The notes under the pieces were generated by a model that searched no databases, was not told the origin of the DNA, and saw only the letters and a list, made by a program, of their open reading frames with translations. DNA of 64,000 bases, from the NCBI RefSeq assembly GCF_000317835.1, contig NC_019793.1, positions 3,352,501 to 3,416,500 on the forward strand, read 5' to 3'. The stretch is from Deinococcus peraridilitoris DSM 19664. Lineage in GTDB: Bacteria > Deinococcota > Deinococci > Deinococcales > Deinococcaceae. Made by a program: the position numbers and the translations under genes. Below, one piece after another: positions 9,698 to 18,410 of the stretch; position 1 is the stretch's first letter; every line of letters begins with the position of its first letter.

Positions 9698-10092
9698 GGC
9701 TCACTCCGCGCCGGCGCGAAGCCGGATCCGGGGGCCTCGGGGGGTTCGGTCAGGCCCTCGTCCGGTTGTGCGTCTTCGGCCCACTGGCCTACCGGGGTGG
9801 CCGCGAGTTTCGCCTGCAGGGTCGTGCTGAGCTTGGCTTCCAGCGCGCGCCGCTCGCGCGCTTCGCGTTGATGGCGCAAGGCGTTCTGCACGAATTTTGG
9901 CGTGTAGAGCAGGCTCGCGTACAGCGCCCCAACCAGCAGCGCCAGGGCCAGTACCAGCCCCAGTGGCAGTTCCGCTTCATTTGCTCCTGGAAAGGGCAGG
10001 CGCAGCAGCAGGGGATTTTCGAGCTGAACCAGCATCACGTACGCCGCAAGGGCGAGCAGCAACACGACTTGAAAGAATTGCACCAGGCGCAT
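9694..10092 (-). CDS. Small membrane protein, LapA/DUF1049-like
   Basis: A 132-residue protein with two hydrophobic helices near the N-terminus (QFFQVVLLLALAAYVMLVQL and LGLVLALALLVGALYASLLY), then a charged, coiled-coil-like cytoplasmic region and an acidic, Pro-rich tail. The two-helix hairpin followed by a coiled coil resembles the LapA (DUF1049) family, a link I infer only from layout. Three starts are possible (10140, 10098, 10092); the ATG at 10092 is chosen because a -10 box, TACACT, lies 7 bases before it. It is co-transcribed with recJ. Function unknown. Confidence 0.65.
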   Translation of the reverse strand: MRLVQFFQVVLLLALAAYVMLVQLENPLLLRLPFPGANEAELPLGLVLALALLVGALYASLLYTPKFVQNALRHQREARERRALEAKLSTTLQAKLAATPVGQWAEDAQPDEGLTEPPEAPGSGFAPARSEP

Positions 10093-10099
10093 CTTCATC

Positions 10100-10105
10100 A
10101 GTGTA
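10100..10105 (-). promoter_or_regulatory. -10 box (TACACT), leaderless type
   Basis: On the minus strand TACACT lies 7 bases before the ATG at 10092 and would drive the membrane protein-recJ pair. Confidence 0.5.
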
Positions 10106-10169
10106 GAGCGTGAAGTCTGTGGCGTGGTGCGTGAGGTCAAGGGACAGGTCAGGCGAGTTTCCCAAGCTG

Positions 10170-10209
10170 GGAAAGAGGGAACGGATGGCTATAACCGTTC
10201 CCTCTTTCC
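10170..10209 (-). terminator. Terminator of secDF
   Basis: Perfect 15-bp inverted repeat (GGAAAGAGGGAACGG and complement) with a 10-base loop, 12 bases past the secDF stop. Confidence 0.7.
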
Positions 10210-10221
10210 TGTCTTTCCTGT

Positions 10222-12498
10222 TTATACCTTGCTGGGTGTGGTGCCGGTGGTCCGGCGCTGGGCCTTGCGGTTCTCGAAAAACACCACCATCGGGGACACG
10301 ATGTAAATGCTCGAGTAGGTCCCGACGAGGATACCAACGATCAGGATGAGGCTGAAGTCGCGCAACACCGCGCCGCCGATGAACAGCAGCGACACGAGCG
10401 GCAGCAGCGTCGATATGGAAGTCATAAGGGTACGCGACAGCGTCTGGTTGATGGCGGCATTCACGATGGTGCGGTAAGGCACTCCGCGCATGGAGCGCAG
10501 GTTTTCACGGATGCGGTCGGACACGATAATGGAGTCATTGATACTGTACCCGATCAGGGTCAAGATCGCCGCGACGGTCGTGATGTTGAACTCCAGGCCC
10601 AGCAGCGCATACAGGCCCATTACGATGGCCACGTCGTGGATCACGGCGACCACCGAACCGAGCCCGAAAGCGAAGTCGAAGCGGAACCACACGTACACCA
10701 GAATGAGCGCGAGTCCCAGCAGTACGGCGCGCACGGTCTGCCCGCGCAACTCGGCACCGACCGAAGGACCGACCGTGTCGACTGCCTGAACTTCACCGCC
10801 GGGCAGCTGGGTGAACTGGGCGCGCAGCTGCTCGATCTGGCCCTGGTTGAGCTGGGGAACCTTGACCGTGTAACTCGTGCCTGCCACGGCCGGATTGGTG
10901 GTGCTCTGAATGGTGGCGCCTGCGCCCGTCACGCCGGTGACGCCAGCCGCACTCACGGCACTGCGCACCTGTTCCACGGTGGTGCCTTCGTCGGTGCGCA
11001 GCGTCAGCGCGGTACCCGAAGTGAAGTCGACCCCGAGATTGAATCCTTTGGTGAGCATGACCACGCCACCGGCAACGGCCAGGGCCAGCGACAGTGAGGT
11101 GATCAGCAGTGCCGGTTTCAGGAAGTCGAAGTTGGGCGTCTTGAACCACTGCGGCGCGGAAAAGGTGCGGCGGCGCGCGACGACTTCCATCATCCACTTC
11201 GCAAAGATGAGGTTCGAGAAGGCCGAGGCCAGCACACCGATGGCCAGCACCACCGCGAAGCCCTTCACGGGGCCGGTGGCGTAGTTGTAAAGCGCCAGGG
11301 CGGCGAGCAGGTGCGACAGGTTCACGTCGAAAATCGTCCAGAACGAGTGACCATAACCCGCATTGATGGCGTTCTTGATGCCCTTGCCGCGGTTGAGCTC
11401 TTCCTTGACACGCTCGAAGGAAATGACGTTTCCGTCCACTGCCGCGCCGATGGTGAGGACCAGACCGGCGATGCCCGGCAAGGTGAGCGTTGCGCCCAAG
11501 CCGCCCAGCATGCCCAGAATGATGATCGAGGTGAACAGCAGACCCAGCGACCCGACCAGGCCGAACCAGAAGCCGTAGTACACGAAGAGCAGCACGAACA
11601 CCAGCGCGATGCCAATCAGCGCGGCAATCGCTCCGCTGCGAATGGCGTCTGCGCCGAGTGTCGGGCCGATCTCACGCTGCTCGGCAAACTTGATGGGCAC
11701 TGGCAGCGAGCCCGAGCGCAGCACCAGGGCCAGATTGCTCGCCTCCTCGGCCGAGAAGTTGCCGCTGATCTGCACGTTGGTGCTGAGCGCTCCCTGGATG
11801 GTGGCGACGCTCTGAATCTTCTCGTCGAGCACGATTGCCATCAGCTTGCCGATGTTGGGCCGGGTAAAGCTCAGCAGCTTGTCGGCGCCTTCCGAGGTGG
11901 TCTGGAAACTCACCACCCAGCGTCCGTTGGTCGGGTCGGTGGCCGGCGCGGCGTTGCTGATGATTTCGCCGGTCGCAAGTACCGGGCCGAGGTCCTCGAG
12001 CGTGTATCCCGAGGTAGCCCGGTCAGCGGGCACGTTGTCCTTCACCAGACGGAATTCCAGCACGGCCGCCTGACCGATCACGTTGCGGGCGTTCTCCTGC
12101 TGCGCGCTCGTCAGGCCGGGCAACTCAACCACCACGCGCCGGTCGCCCTGGGTCTGTACGAGTGGTTCAGCGACCCCGAGAGCGTTCACGCGGTTTTCGA
12201 TGATGGTGCGGACTTTCTCGAGGTCCTCTTTGGTGTAGCCTTCTTTGTCGGGTTCCAGCGCCACGCGCAGCCCACCTTGCAAGTCGAGGCCGAGGTTGAC
12301 GAATTTGAAGCCGCCCGTCTGTGGCTGCCAGAGGGTCCAGGGAGTGCTGGAGTGCTGCCAGGGGCGCCAGATATAGGCGAGCGACAACAGCAGTACAGCC
12401 AGGATCATCAGGGCCGTCCAGGGAAAACGGGAGGCGGGCGGCGCGCCGCGTCGGCGGGCGTTGTTGCGATTTCGGTTGCGGGTACGGGGATCGGACAC
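10222..12498 (-). CDS. secDF: Protein translocase SecDF (fused SecD and SecF)
   Basis: A 758-residue fusion of the two proton-driven accessory subunits of the Sec translocon. After a basic N-terminus comes TM1, then the SecD periplasmic domain (VNLGLDLQGGLRVALEP, the D1 motif) and the SecD membrane block. A second hydrophobic N-helix near residue 460 and the LGVDFTSGTALTLR motif begin the SecF half, which carries its own periplasmic domain and membrane block. An ATG at 12510 is in frame, but GTG at 12498 has GGAG at 6 bases and is preferred. SecDF pulls exported proteins across the membrane using the proton gradient; secG lies elsewhere in this window (59 kb). Confidence 0.95.
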   Translation of the reverse strand: MSDPRTRNRNRNNARRRGAPPASRFPWTALMILAVLLLSLAYIWRPWQHSSTPWTLWQPQTGGFKFVNLGLDLQGGLRVALEPDKEGYTKEDLEKVRTIIENRVNALGVAEPLVQTQGDRRVVVELPGLTSAQQENARNVIGQAAVLEFRLVKDNVPADRATSGYTLEDLGPVLATGEIISNAAPATDPTNGRWVVSFQTTSEGADKLLSFTRPNIGKLMAIVLDEKIQSVATIQGALSTNVQISGNFSAEEASNLALVLRSGSLPVPIKFAEQREIGPTLGADAIRSGAIAALIGIALVFVLLFVYYGFWFGLVGSLGLLFTSIIILGMLGGLGATLTLPGIAGLVLTIGAAVDGNVISFERVKEELNRGKGIKNAINAGYGHSFWTIFDVNLSHLLAALALYNYATGPVKGFAVVLAIGVLASAFSNLIFAKWMMEVVARRRTFSAPQWFKTPNFDFLKPALLITSLSLALAVAGGVVMLTKGFNLGVDFTSGTALTLRTDEGTTVEQVRSAVSAAGVTGVTGAGATIQSTTNPAVAGTSYTVKVPQLNQGQIEQLRAQFTQLPGGEVQAVDTVGPSVGAELRGQTVRAVLLGLALILVYVWFRFDFAFGLGSVVAVIHDVAIVMGLYALLGLEFNITTVAAILTLIGYSINDSIIVSDRIRENLRSMRGVPYRTIVNAAINQTLSRTLMTSISTLLPLVSLLFIGGAVLRDFSLILIVGILVGTYSSIYIVSPMVVFFENRKAQRRTTGTTPSKV

Positions 12499-12606
12499 GG
12501 GAAACTCCATAAAACAGCAGTGAGACTGATCGGCGCGAGGCGAGTTTGGGTGGACGCCTGAATTGGTGGATTCGTCGATGCGAACCCGACATCGGTAGGC
12601 CGGTGC

Positions 12607-12927
12607 TCAGCCTCCGCCAAGCTGCCGCACGCTGCTCAGCGCGCGCGGACGCGGATGAAAACCGGCTTCCATGCGCGCGCGTGGCCCGGATTCGTCGTGC
12701 GTTCCCGGCCAGGTGACTGCGAGCGTGCCGGGAAGTGCTCCTGCATCCTGCAAGTTGACGGAGGGCACGGCAACGACCGCGCGGAACTCCGGCAGCGGCG
12801 CCGGGGCCAGGCTTGGGGTGTTGCGAGAGGTCGGGCCGTCATGAGGTGCGAGGCCCGCGAAGACCGCCAGCACCGAAAGCAGCGCCAGCAGGCGCTGCCA
12901 GGTTTGGTGCCGAGGTCTGGACTTCAT
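12607..12927 (-). CDS. Hypothetical secreted or anchored protein
   Basis: A 106-residue protein not recognised as any family. Its N-terminus (basic MKSRPRHQTWQR, then LLALLSVLAVFAGLAP) looks like a signal peptide or membrane anchor. The rest is Pro/Ala/Arg-rich, with a short stretch (FRAVVAVPSVNLQDAGALPG) that could form a small domain. GGGAG sits 3 bases and TACATT 8 bases before the ATG. It lies between infB and secDF on the same strand, 108 bases before the secDF start. High GC can make such frames open by chance, so it is only moderately supported. Confidence 0.45.
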   Translation of the reverse strand: MKSRPRHQTWQRLLALLSVLAVFAGLAPHDGPTSRNTPSLAPAPLPEFRAVVAVPSVNLQDAGALPGTLAVTWPGTHDESGPRARMEAGFHPRPRALSSVRQLGGG

Positions 12928-12968
12928 GCGCTCCCAATGTAGCGCGATCCGCCTGACGCTGCGTTAGC

Positions 12969-13015
12969 ACACAAGAAGCGGGATGAGAGCAATGCCCACA
13001 TCCCGCTTCTTGTGT
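12969..13015 (-). terminator. Terminator of the rimP-nusA-infB operon
   Basis: Perfect 17-bp inverted repeat with a 13-base loop starting 8 bases past the infB stop. It has no T-run. Confidence 0.75.
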
Positions 13016-13022
13016 AAAGCAC

Positions 13023-14825
13023 TCAGGAGGTGATTTCCACCATCTCGCTGGCTTCGATGATGTCGCCTTCCTGCACGTCGTTCCAATCGAAGTTCACACC
13101 ACACTCGTAGCCCGCCTGCACTTCACGGACGTCGTCCTTGAAGCGTTTGAGACCGGCGATGGTGCCTTCGTAGACGACCTGTTTGCCGCGGGTGACCTTG
13201 GCGCGCGCATTCCGGCGCAGCAGGCCATCTTGCACGTATGATCCGGCCACAGAGCCTGCCTTGGGGTGACGGATGACCATGCGCACTTCGGCGCGCCCCA
13301 GGTAGCGCTCCTCGAAGACGGGTTCCTGGGTGCCCTTGATCAGGCGGTCCACCTCGTCGATGAGTTCGTAAATGATGCGGTAGGTCTTGAGTTCAATGCC
13401 TTTCTGGGTGGCGACTTTCTGTACGCCCGGGGAGGGCACGACCGAAAAGCACAGGATCGTCGCGTTGGCGGTGGAAGCCAGCAGCACGTCGCCTTCGGTG
13501 GGCGCGCCGATGCCGGCGAGCATCACGTTCAGATTGACCTGCTCGCTGGTCTTGCGCGCCAGAATGCCCTGAATGGCTTCGACCGAACCCTGGGTGTCGG
13601 CGCGCAGCACCAGGTTGATCTCGCGCACTTCACCGCCCGCCCCGAAGATGTCGTCAAGGGTCATGCGGCGCTTCTCACGTGCCTGCTCGCCGTCGCGGCG
13701 CACGGTGACGCGGCTTTGCACCATCTCGCGCGCTTCGTGTTCATTGCGGGCGCTGGCGACCATATCACCGGCGGTGGGCGCTTCACTGAAGCCCAGAATC
13801 TGCACCGGCGTGCTGGGGCCGGCGTCCTTGATCCGTGCGCCGAGTGAGTCGGTCAGGGCCTTGATCTTGCCGTAACGCTCGCCCACCACCAGGAAATCCC
13901 CGACGCGCAGCGTTCCTTGCTGCACGATGACATTGGCCAGCACGCCCATCTGGCGGTCGACGCGGCTTTCCACCACAACGCCTCCCAATTCAGCCTTGGG
14001 ATCAGCGCGCAGGTCCTCGAGTTCGGCGACCAGCGAGATCATTTCCAGCAGGTCCTCGACGCCTTCGCCGGTGCGGGCTGAGACACCCACCACGATGGTG
14101 TCGCCGCCGAACTCTTCGGGAACCAGGTTCTGCGCGATCAGGTCCTGCTTGACCTTGTCGATGTTGGCGGTGGGCAGGTCCATCTTGTTGATGGCGACGA
14201 TCAGGGGCACTTTGGCAGCCTGCGCGTGCGCGATGGCCTCACGGGTCTGCGGCATGATCGAGTCATCGGCGGCCACCACGATGATGGCGATGTCGGCAAC
14301 GTTCGCACCACGCGCCCGGATGCTCGTGAACGCTTCGTGGCCAGGCGTATCGATGAAGACGATCTTGCCCTTACTGGTCTTGGCCTCGAAGGCACCGACG
14401 TGTTGGGTGATGCCGCCTGCTTCCTTGGCTGCGACGCGCGTCTTGCGAATGTAGTCGAGCAGGCTGGTTTTGCCGTGGTCGACGTGGCCCATGATGGTCA
14501 CGACCGGCGCGCGGTGAGGTACTTCGTTTTTCGGGGCCGTGTCCCTGGGCGCCACTTCCCGTTCGACGGTCGCGGTGGGCGCGCCCTGGTTTTGCAGCGC
14601 AGGAGCGCTGTCACCCTGCGCGCTGGGCGTCGTGGCTGTGGGGGTGGTGGGCGTGGCGCTGTTTTTCTCTTCGGCAAGAATTGTTTTGATGGCTTCGACC
14701 GTTTCTTCGTCCAGCGTTGAGGATGATGATTTGAACTGGACGCCCAAATCACTCAGGATCTCGAGCATCCGACCGCTGTCTACACCAAGGTCTTTGGCGA
14801 GTGCGTAAATGCGTACTTTTGACAT
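13023..14825 (-). CDS. infB: Translation initiation factor IF-2
   Basis: A 600-residue GTPase, the short form of IF-2. An IF2_N domain (residues 1-50) is followed by a Thr/Pro/Ala-rich linker (55-95), then the G domain with G1 GHVDHGKT (113-120), DTPGHE and NKMD, EF-Tu-like domain II, and the C-terminal domain that binds fMet-tRNA. IF-2 joins the 50S subunit to the initiation complex. GGAGG lies 5 bases before the ATG. It is the last gene of the conserved rimP-nusA-ylxR-infB operon. In an organism with many apparent leaderless mRNAs this factor is of special interest, but nothing unusual is visible in it. Confidence 0.97.
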   Translation of the reverse strand: MSKVRIYALAKDLGVDSGRMLEILSDLGVQFKSSSSTLDEETVEAIKTILAEEKNSATPTTPTATTPSAQGDSAPALQNQGAPTATVEREVAPRDTAPKNEVPHRAPVVTIMGHVDHGKTSLLDYIRKTRVAAKEAGGITQHVGAFEAKTSKGKIVFIDTPGHEAFTSIRARGANVADIAIIVVAADDSIMPQTREAIAHAQAAKVPLIVAINKMDLPTANIDKVKQDLIAQNLVPEEFGGDTIVVGVSARTGEGVEDLLEMISLVAELEDLRADPKAELGGVVVESRVDRQMGVLANVIVQQGTLRVGDFLVVGERYGKIKALTDSLGARIKDAGPSTPVQILGFSEAPTAGDMVASARNEHEAREMVQSRVTVRRDGEQAREKRRMTLDDIFGAGGEVREINLVLRADTQGSVEAIQGILARKTSEQVNLNVMLAGIGAPTEGDVLLASTANATILCFSVVPSPGVQKVATQKGIELKTYRIIYELIDEVDRLIKGTQEPVFEERYLGRAEVRMVIRHPKAGSVAGSYVQDGLLRRNARAKVTRGKQVVYEGTIAGLKRFKDDVREVQAGYECGVNFDWNDVQEGDIIEASEMVEITS

Positions 14826-14876
14826 GTGAACCTCCGGAATAGGGCGCGCTCGTGGCCGCGTGGGCCGGGCGCGCCT

Positions 14877-15161
14877 TTACGACCTGCGCATGATCATTGT
14901 CTCGTGACTCGCGACTTCGCGCGCTGAGCGCGCTTTCAATTGCTCGCTGAGCGCGGGTGCGCTCGTGCCCAGACGCCGCAGCTTTTTTTCCGCCCAACAG
15001 CCCACGTCATCCGCGCACACGTACGCGCCGCGACCCGTGCGGTGACCGGCGAGCAGCTGCCAGCCCCGCGGCGTGCGCGTCAGACGCAGCAGCTCACCCT
15101 GTGCCCGCTTGCGGCGGCAGGCAATGCAGGTACGCTCTGGGATGTGTGTGGACGTGGGCAT
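14877..15161 (-). CDS. ylxR: YlxR family RNA-binding protein (DUF448)
   Basis: A 94-residue protein with the family motif RTCIACRRKR (residues 9-18) and GRGAYVC (43-49), between nusA and infB as in most bacteria. YlxR-fold proteins have a positively charged groove and are thought to bind RNA; in Bacillus YlxR has been linked to RNase P and to gene regulation. The last 20 residues are not conserved in type. AGGAGG lies 4 bases before the ATG. Confidence 0.92.
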   Translation of the reverse strand: MPTSTHIPERTCIACRRKRAQGELLRLTRTPRGWQLLAGHRTGRGAYVCADDVGCWAEKKLRRLGTSAPALSEQLKARSAREVASHETMIMRRS

Positions 15162-15193
15162 CAGGCCTCCTGAGCTGATGTACTGATTGCTGC

Positions 15194-16387
15194 TCAGTCG
15201 TTCAGCTCGGTGTCGCCCTCGGGTGAGGCGCTCGCGACCGTTTTGGCGTCCTTGAAGAGGGCGTCGAAGGCCGCGCGGGCACCCGAGGTCGTTTCGCGTG
15301 GGGCGTCCTGCTCCTGCATGACCTGCGCGAGTGCCTCGTCGAGATCACTGACCGCCTGGGTTTCTTTCAGATCGATCTTGAACCCGGTCAGTTTGGCAGC
15401 CAGGCGCACGTTCTGCCCACCCTTGCCGATGGCGAGCGACAACTGGTCGGAGGTGACGGTGACGGTGGCCTCCTTGGCGTCGCCGTTCACCTCGATGATG
15501 CCGACCTTGGCCGGCGACAGGGCGTTGCGAATGAACTCACGCGTGCTGGCGTCCCACAGGATCACGTCGACGCGCTCACGGCCCAGTTCTCCTGTAACCG
15601 CCTGGATGCGGTTGCCACGGTGTCCGATGCAGGCGCCGATCGGGTCCACGTTGGAGTTGCGGCTCCACACGGCGACCTTGCTGCGCTGGCCGGCTTCACG
15701 CGCGATGGCCTTGACCTCCACCACGCCTTCGGCGACCTCGGGAATTTCCTGCTTGAGCAGGTACTCCAGCAGCCGCTCGTCGGCCCGGCTGGCCAGAATG
15801 GTCGGGCCTTTGGGCGTCTTGCGCACTTCCTTGAGGTAGATTTTGACGCGGTTGCCGTTGAGCAGCCGCTCGCCGGGAATCTGTTCGCGTGGAGGCATGA
15901 TCGCCTCACCGGCGCCGAGTTCCACGAAGATGTTCTGCTTGTTGTCCATGCGCACGACCGTGGCGGTCATGACCTGGCCTTCCTTGTCCTTGTACTCGTT
16001 GAAGACGACGTTGCGCTCCGTCTCGCGCATTTTCTGCGTGAGGGTCTGCTTGGCCGCCTGCAGCGCGATGCGGGTGAACTTCTCGCGCTCCACCGGGAAT
16101 TCCATCTCCATGCCGATCTCGACTTCCGGGTCGAGCTCCAGGGCGTCGGCGAGGGAAATCTGTAAATTTTCGTCCTCAAGCTTTTCGACGACTTCCTTCA
16201 CGACCAACACTTCGAGTTCGCCGCTTTTGGGATCGAGGTGCACTTCGATGCGCTTGTCGGGTTCGACGTTGCGGGTGTAGGCCTGGGCGAGCGACTGCTC
16301 GAAGGCTTCGATCAACTGCATTTCGTTGATGTTTCGGGCCTGCGCAACTTCACGCAAGGCGTCCACGAAATTGAATTCTGCCGACAT
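15194..16387 (-). CDS. nusA: Transcription termination/antitermination factor NusA
   Basis: A 397-residue protein with the NusA N-terminal domain (residues 1-130, binds RNA polymerase), an S1 domain (VMTATVVRMDNKQNIFVELG, about 135-205), and two KH domains, the first with the conserved GxxG in IGACIGHRGNRIQ and the second in LAIGKGGQNVRLAAKLTG. It lacks the C-terminal acidic repeats of E. coli NusA, as do most non-proteobacterial forms. An ATG at 16393 is open, but the one at 16387 is preferred: the GGAGGA at 16395-16400 lies about 7 bases before it and directly abuts the other. Confidence 0.96.
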   Translation of the reverse strand: MSAEFNFVDALREVAQARNINEMQLIEAFEQSLAQAYTRNVEPDKRIEVHLDPKSGELEVLVVKEVVEKLEDENLQISLADALELDPEVEIGMEMEFPVEREKFTRIALQAAKQTLTQKMRETERNVVFNEYKDKEGQVMTATVVRMDNKQNIFVELGAGEAIMPPREQIPGERLLNGNRVKIYLKEVRKTPKGPTILASRADERLLEYLLKQEIPEVAEGVVEVKAIAREAGQRSKVAVWSRNSNVDPIGACIGHRGNRIQAVTGELGRERVDVILWDASTREFIRNALSPAKVGIIEVNGDAKEATVTVTSDQLSLAIGKGGQNVRLAAKLTGFKIDLKETQAVSDLDEALAQVMQEQDAPRETTSGARAAFDALFKDAKTVASASPEGDTELND

Positions 16388-16433
16388 GAACATGTCCTCC
16401 TGATCACCGGCCCTGCCAGGGCCGGTGACCGCA

Positions 16434-16880
16434 CTAACGGTGAGACGGCGGAAACTCCGCCAGGTTTGCCTGGATATCCGAAGCTCGCAAGGTCAGGTGC
16501 TCGCCGTTCAGGTCGAAGGTGACCTCCTCGCCCTCGACGCCGAGAATGGGAGCAGTGAAGCTGTGCCCGCCACCACGCACCTTGGCTTTCAGACCGACCA
16601 TGCGTTCGAAGTGGCGCGGACGCCTCAGCGGGCGTTTGGCGCCGGGAGATTCGAGTTCCAGACGGTACTCGCCCTGAATGGGATCGAGCCGGTCGAGCTC
16701 CAGCGAAAGTACGTCACTGGCCGTTTGCAGGTCTTCGACCGTGACCGGTTGCTCGTCGAGCCGGTCGATGCGCACCAGCAGCGTCGGCCGCTTGCCGGGA
16801 TTTTGAAGGTGCACTTCGAGCACCTCGAACCCCAACGGGGACAGGACTTCGTGTGCGATGTGTTCCAGATTGCTGCTCAT
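16434..16880 (-). CDS. rimP: Ribosome maturation factor RimP
   Basis: A 148-residue protein with the two-domain RimP layout: an alpha/beta N-terminal domain (VLSPLGFEVLEVHL, residues 13-26, then the ELDRLDPIQGEYRLELESPG segment with the conserved Y-x-LE-x-SPG core) and a C-terminal SH3-like domain. RimP is needed for 30S maturation. The frame is open 76 codons further upstream, but the ATG at 16880 has GGAGA at 7 bases and gives the family's normal N-terminus. It is the first gene of the nusA-infB operon. Confidence 0.95.
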   Translation of the reverse strand: MSSNLEHIAHEVLSPLGFEVLEVHLQNPGKRPTLLVRIDRLDEQPVTVEDLQTASDVLSLELDRLDPIQGEYRLELESPGAKRPLRRPRHFERMVGLKAKVRGGGHSFTAPILGVEGEEVTFDLNGEHLTLRASDIQANLAEFPPSHR

Positions 16881-17141
16881 ACGTGGTCTCCGGGAAGTGA
16901 ATGGACCCGCGGGCGAGGCTTGGCGTGCCTCACCAGCCGCCTTGTAGCACGAAGACGCTTCAGGTTTTGTGTCATAGGGATGGCGCGGGCGGATTTCTCC
17001 CGCCAACACGCCGTGGTTCACCCCTTTCGTCCTTTCCACCCGAAGTTGCGCGCTGCAGTTCGGGTGGCGTGGTGCTGCCTCACGAAAGAAGGGTGGGCCA
17101 CCGCCCACCCCCCGACAAGAGGAATTGCCTTCATAGTATAG
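16881..17141 (-). promoter_or_regulatory. Long foldable leader and promoter of rimP-nusA-ylxR-infB
   Basis: On the minus strand a possible -10, TATACT, lies at 17136-17141 with a weak -35 (TCGCCA) 17 bases before it, leaving a leader of about 250 bases before rimP. Within it, 17019-17030 and 17082-17095 can pair in two blocks (CACCC/GGGTG and TTTCGT/ACGAAA) around a perfect 9-bp hairpin (17036-17044 with 17059-17067). A further GC-rich hairpin (GTGGGCGGTGGCCCAC) lies upstream. It could be an autoregulatory leader. I see no match to a riboswitch class I know. Confidence 0.5.
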
Positions 17142-17217
17142 CCTGGAAAGCTTATTTTGGCGATTCGGGGCAGTTCCTGGGTCTGCTGGGAAGCAGCGCG
17201 CTCAGCCGTGCGCCGCG

Positions 17218-17823
17218 TCAGGAGCGGACGCTGTGCGATTCGATGACAATCGCGCCTTCGTGCAGACGTGCGATCTCGGCGTGCCCTTCCTCGATGCGGC
17301 GCATGCTGGCGAGCGCATTGTCTTCCGGAGCGCGTGCCATGGCGTCACCCAACCGGATCTGCGGCGAGGCAATCGGGCGGGCCCACACGATGGCGTCCTG
17401 CTTGCCGCCCGCACCTGCGTGCACCACACCGCGCAGCGCGCCCATGACGATCACGTCACCGCCGGCGATCACGGCCGCACCCGGGTTCACGTCTCCCAGA
17501 ATCACCACACTGCCCTTGTACTCTCCGCGAAAGCCCGCGCGGACGCTGTGCGGTACGATGACCGTGCGGGCGCTGGCGTCGGATTCGGGTGTCGGAAGCC
17601 GCCCGGCGCGCAGTCGGTGAATTTCTCCTCCTGCAGCCCGTACGACGTTGAGCGCTGCTTCCACCGCGGCCACGTCGACCTCTCCTTCGAGTTCTACCGT
17701 GACATGCTCGGCGAGCAGTTCCCGCTTGCCGAGGAGCGCTGCTTCAATGCTCTGGGCCGAATCGCCCGCTTCGATCAGGAGGTTGAGGCCGCCCAGTGTG
17801 CCACGCAGTTTCATTGTTTTCAC
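17218..17823 (-). CDS. minC: Septum site-determining protein MinC
   Basis: A 201-residue protein. The C-terminal half is the MinC beta-helix domain: VVILGDVNPGAAVIAGGDVIVMGAL (about 106-130), followed by the repeating hydrophobic pattern with QIRLGDAMAR. The N-terminal half is shorter than in E. coli MinC. MinC blocks FtsZ polymerisation away from mid-cell and works with MinD, which is not in this window. The GTG at 17823 and the ATG at 17814 are both possible starts; neither has a strong ribosome binding site. Confidence 0.88.
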   Translation of the reverse strand: MKTMKLRGTLGGLNLLIEAGDSAQSIEAALLGKRELLAEHVTVELEGEVDVAAVEAALNVVRAAGGEIHRLRAGRLPTPESDASARTVIVPHSVRAGFRGEYKGSVVILGDVNPGAAVIAGGDVIVMGALRGVVHAGAGGKQDAIVWARPIASPQIRLGDAMARAPEDNALASMRRIEEGHAEIARLHEGAIVIESHSVRS

Positions 17824-17916
17824 TTTATCAAGAGATCAGTCTCAGGCGTGCCCGCAGCCCGCTTCATTTTCTTGTAGTAGGATAGGTCCGTATGCAAGAT
17901 AGGGAGGACCTTGACG

Positions 17917-18297
17917 GTGCAACTTGATTCCGGCGCGGTGGTCGAAGGACGCGTGACGCGCGTAACCGACTTCGGTGCCTTCATTCAGTTCGAGAACGGC
18001 GAAACTGGGCTCGTACACATTTCGCAAATCGCGCACAGCTTCGTTCGCTCGGTGAGTGACCACATCAGCGAAGGCCAGACGGTCGAGGTGAAAGTCCTGG
18101 GCCGTGATGAAAAGGGCCGCCTTGACCTGTCGATCAAAGAACTGCTCGACGAACCCGAGGAAGTGCCGCGTCCGCGTGCCATCGGTCGCCAGTCCCCACA
18201 GTTCGAGGCCAAGCTTCGCTCGTTCATGCGCGACGCCAAAGAACGCACCGGTGGGGGAGATAAAAAAGGTGGCGTCAAAAAGGGCGGACGCAAGTAA
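17917..18297 (+). CDS. S1-domain RNA-binding protein (Gsp13/YugI-like)
   Basis: A 126-residue protein with a single S1 domain (residues 6-75: VVEGRVTRVTDFGAFIQF, GLVHISQIA, VKVLGRDEKGRLDLSIK) and a basic, Lys/Gly-rich tail. Single-S1 proteins of this size are usually ribosome-associated or general stress proteins such as B. subtilis YugI/Gsp13. A TTG 6 bases upstream is also in frame, but GGGAGG is 9 bases before the GTG and only 3 before the TTG, so the GTG at 17917 is chosen. It is divergent from minC, and a strong terminator follows. Confidence 0.88.
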   Translation: MQLDSGAVVEGRVTRVTDFGAFIQFENGETGLVHISQIAHSFVRSVSDHISEGQTVEVKVLGRDEKGRLDLSIKELLDEPEEVPRPRAIGRQSPQFEAKLRSFMRDAKERTGGGDKKGGVKKGGRK

Positions 18298-18309
18298 GCA
18301 TCAGCAGTG

Positions 18310-18347
18310 AAAGAGAGTGGAGGGCCCTTTCGCCCTCCACTCTCTTT
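18310..18347 (+). terminator. Terminator of the S1-domain gene
   Basis: Perfect 16-bp inverted repeat with a CCTTTC loop, AAA on the left and TTT on the right edge. It may also help stop convergent reading from hpt. Confidence 0.85.
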
Positions 18348-18384
18348 GTTGCAAGCCCGGCACCGGGTCGATCCCTGAAAGAAC

Positions 18385-18410
18385 AACGCCCCACCGGGGC
18401 GGCGGGCGTT
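18385..18410 (-). terminator. Possible terminator of hpt
   Basis: AACGCCC (18385-18391) pairs with GGGCGTT (18404-18410), overlapping the hpt stop. On the minus strand it is followed by GTTCTTTC. A competing hairpin (GCCCC-ACC-GGGGC) lies inside. Confidence 0.35.
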
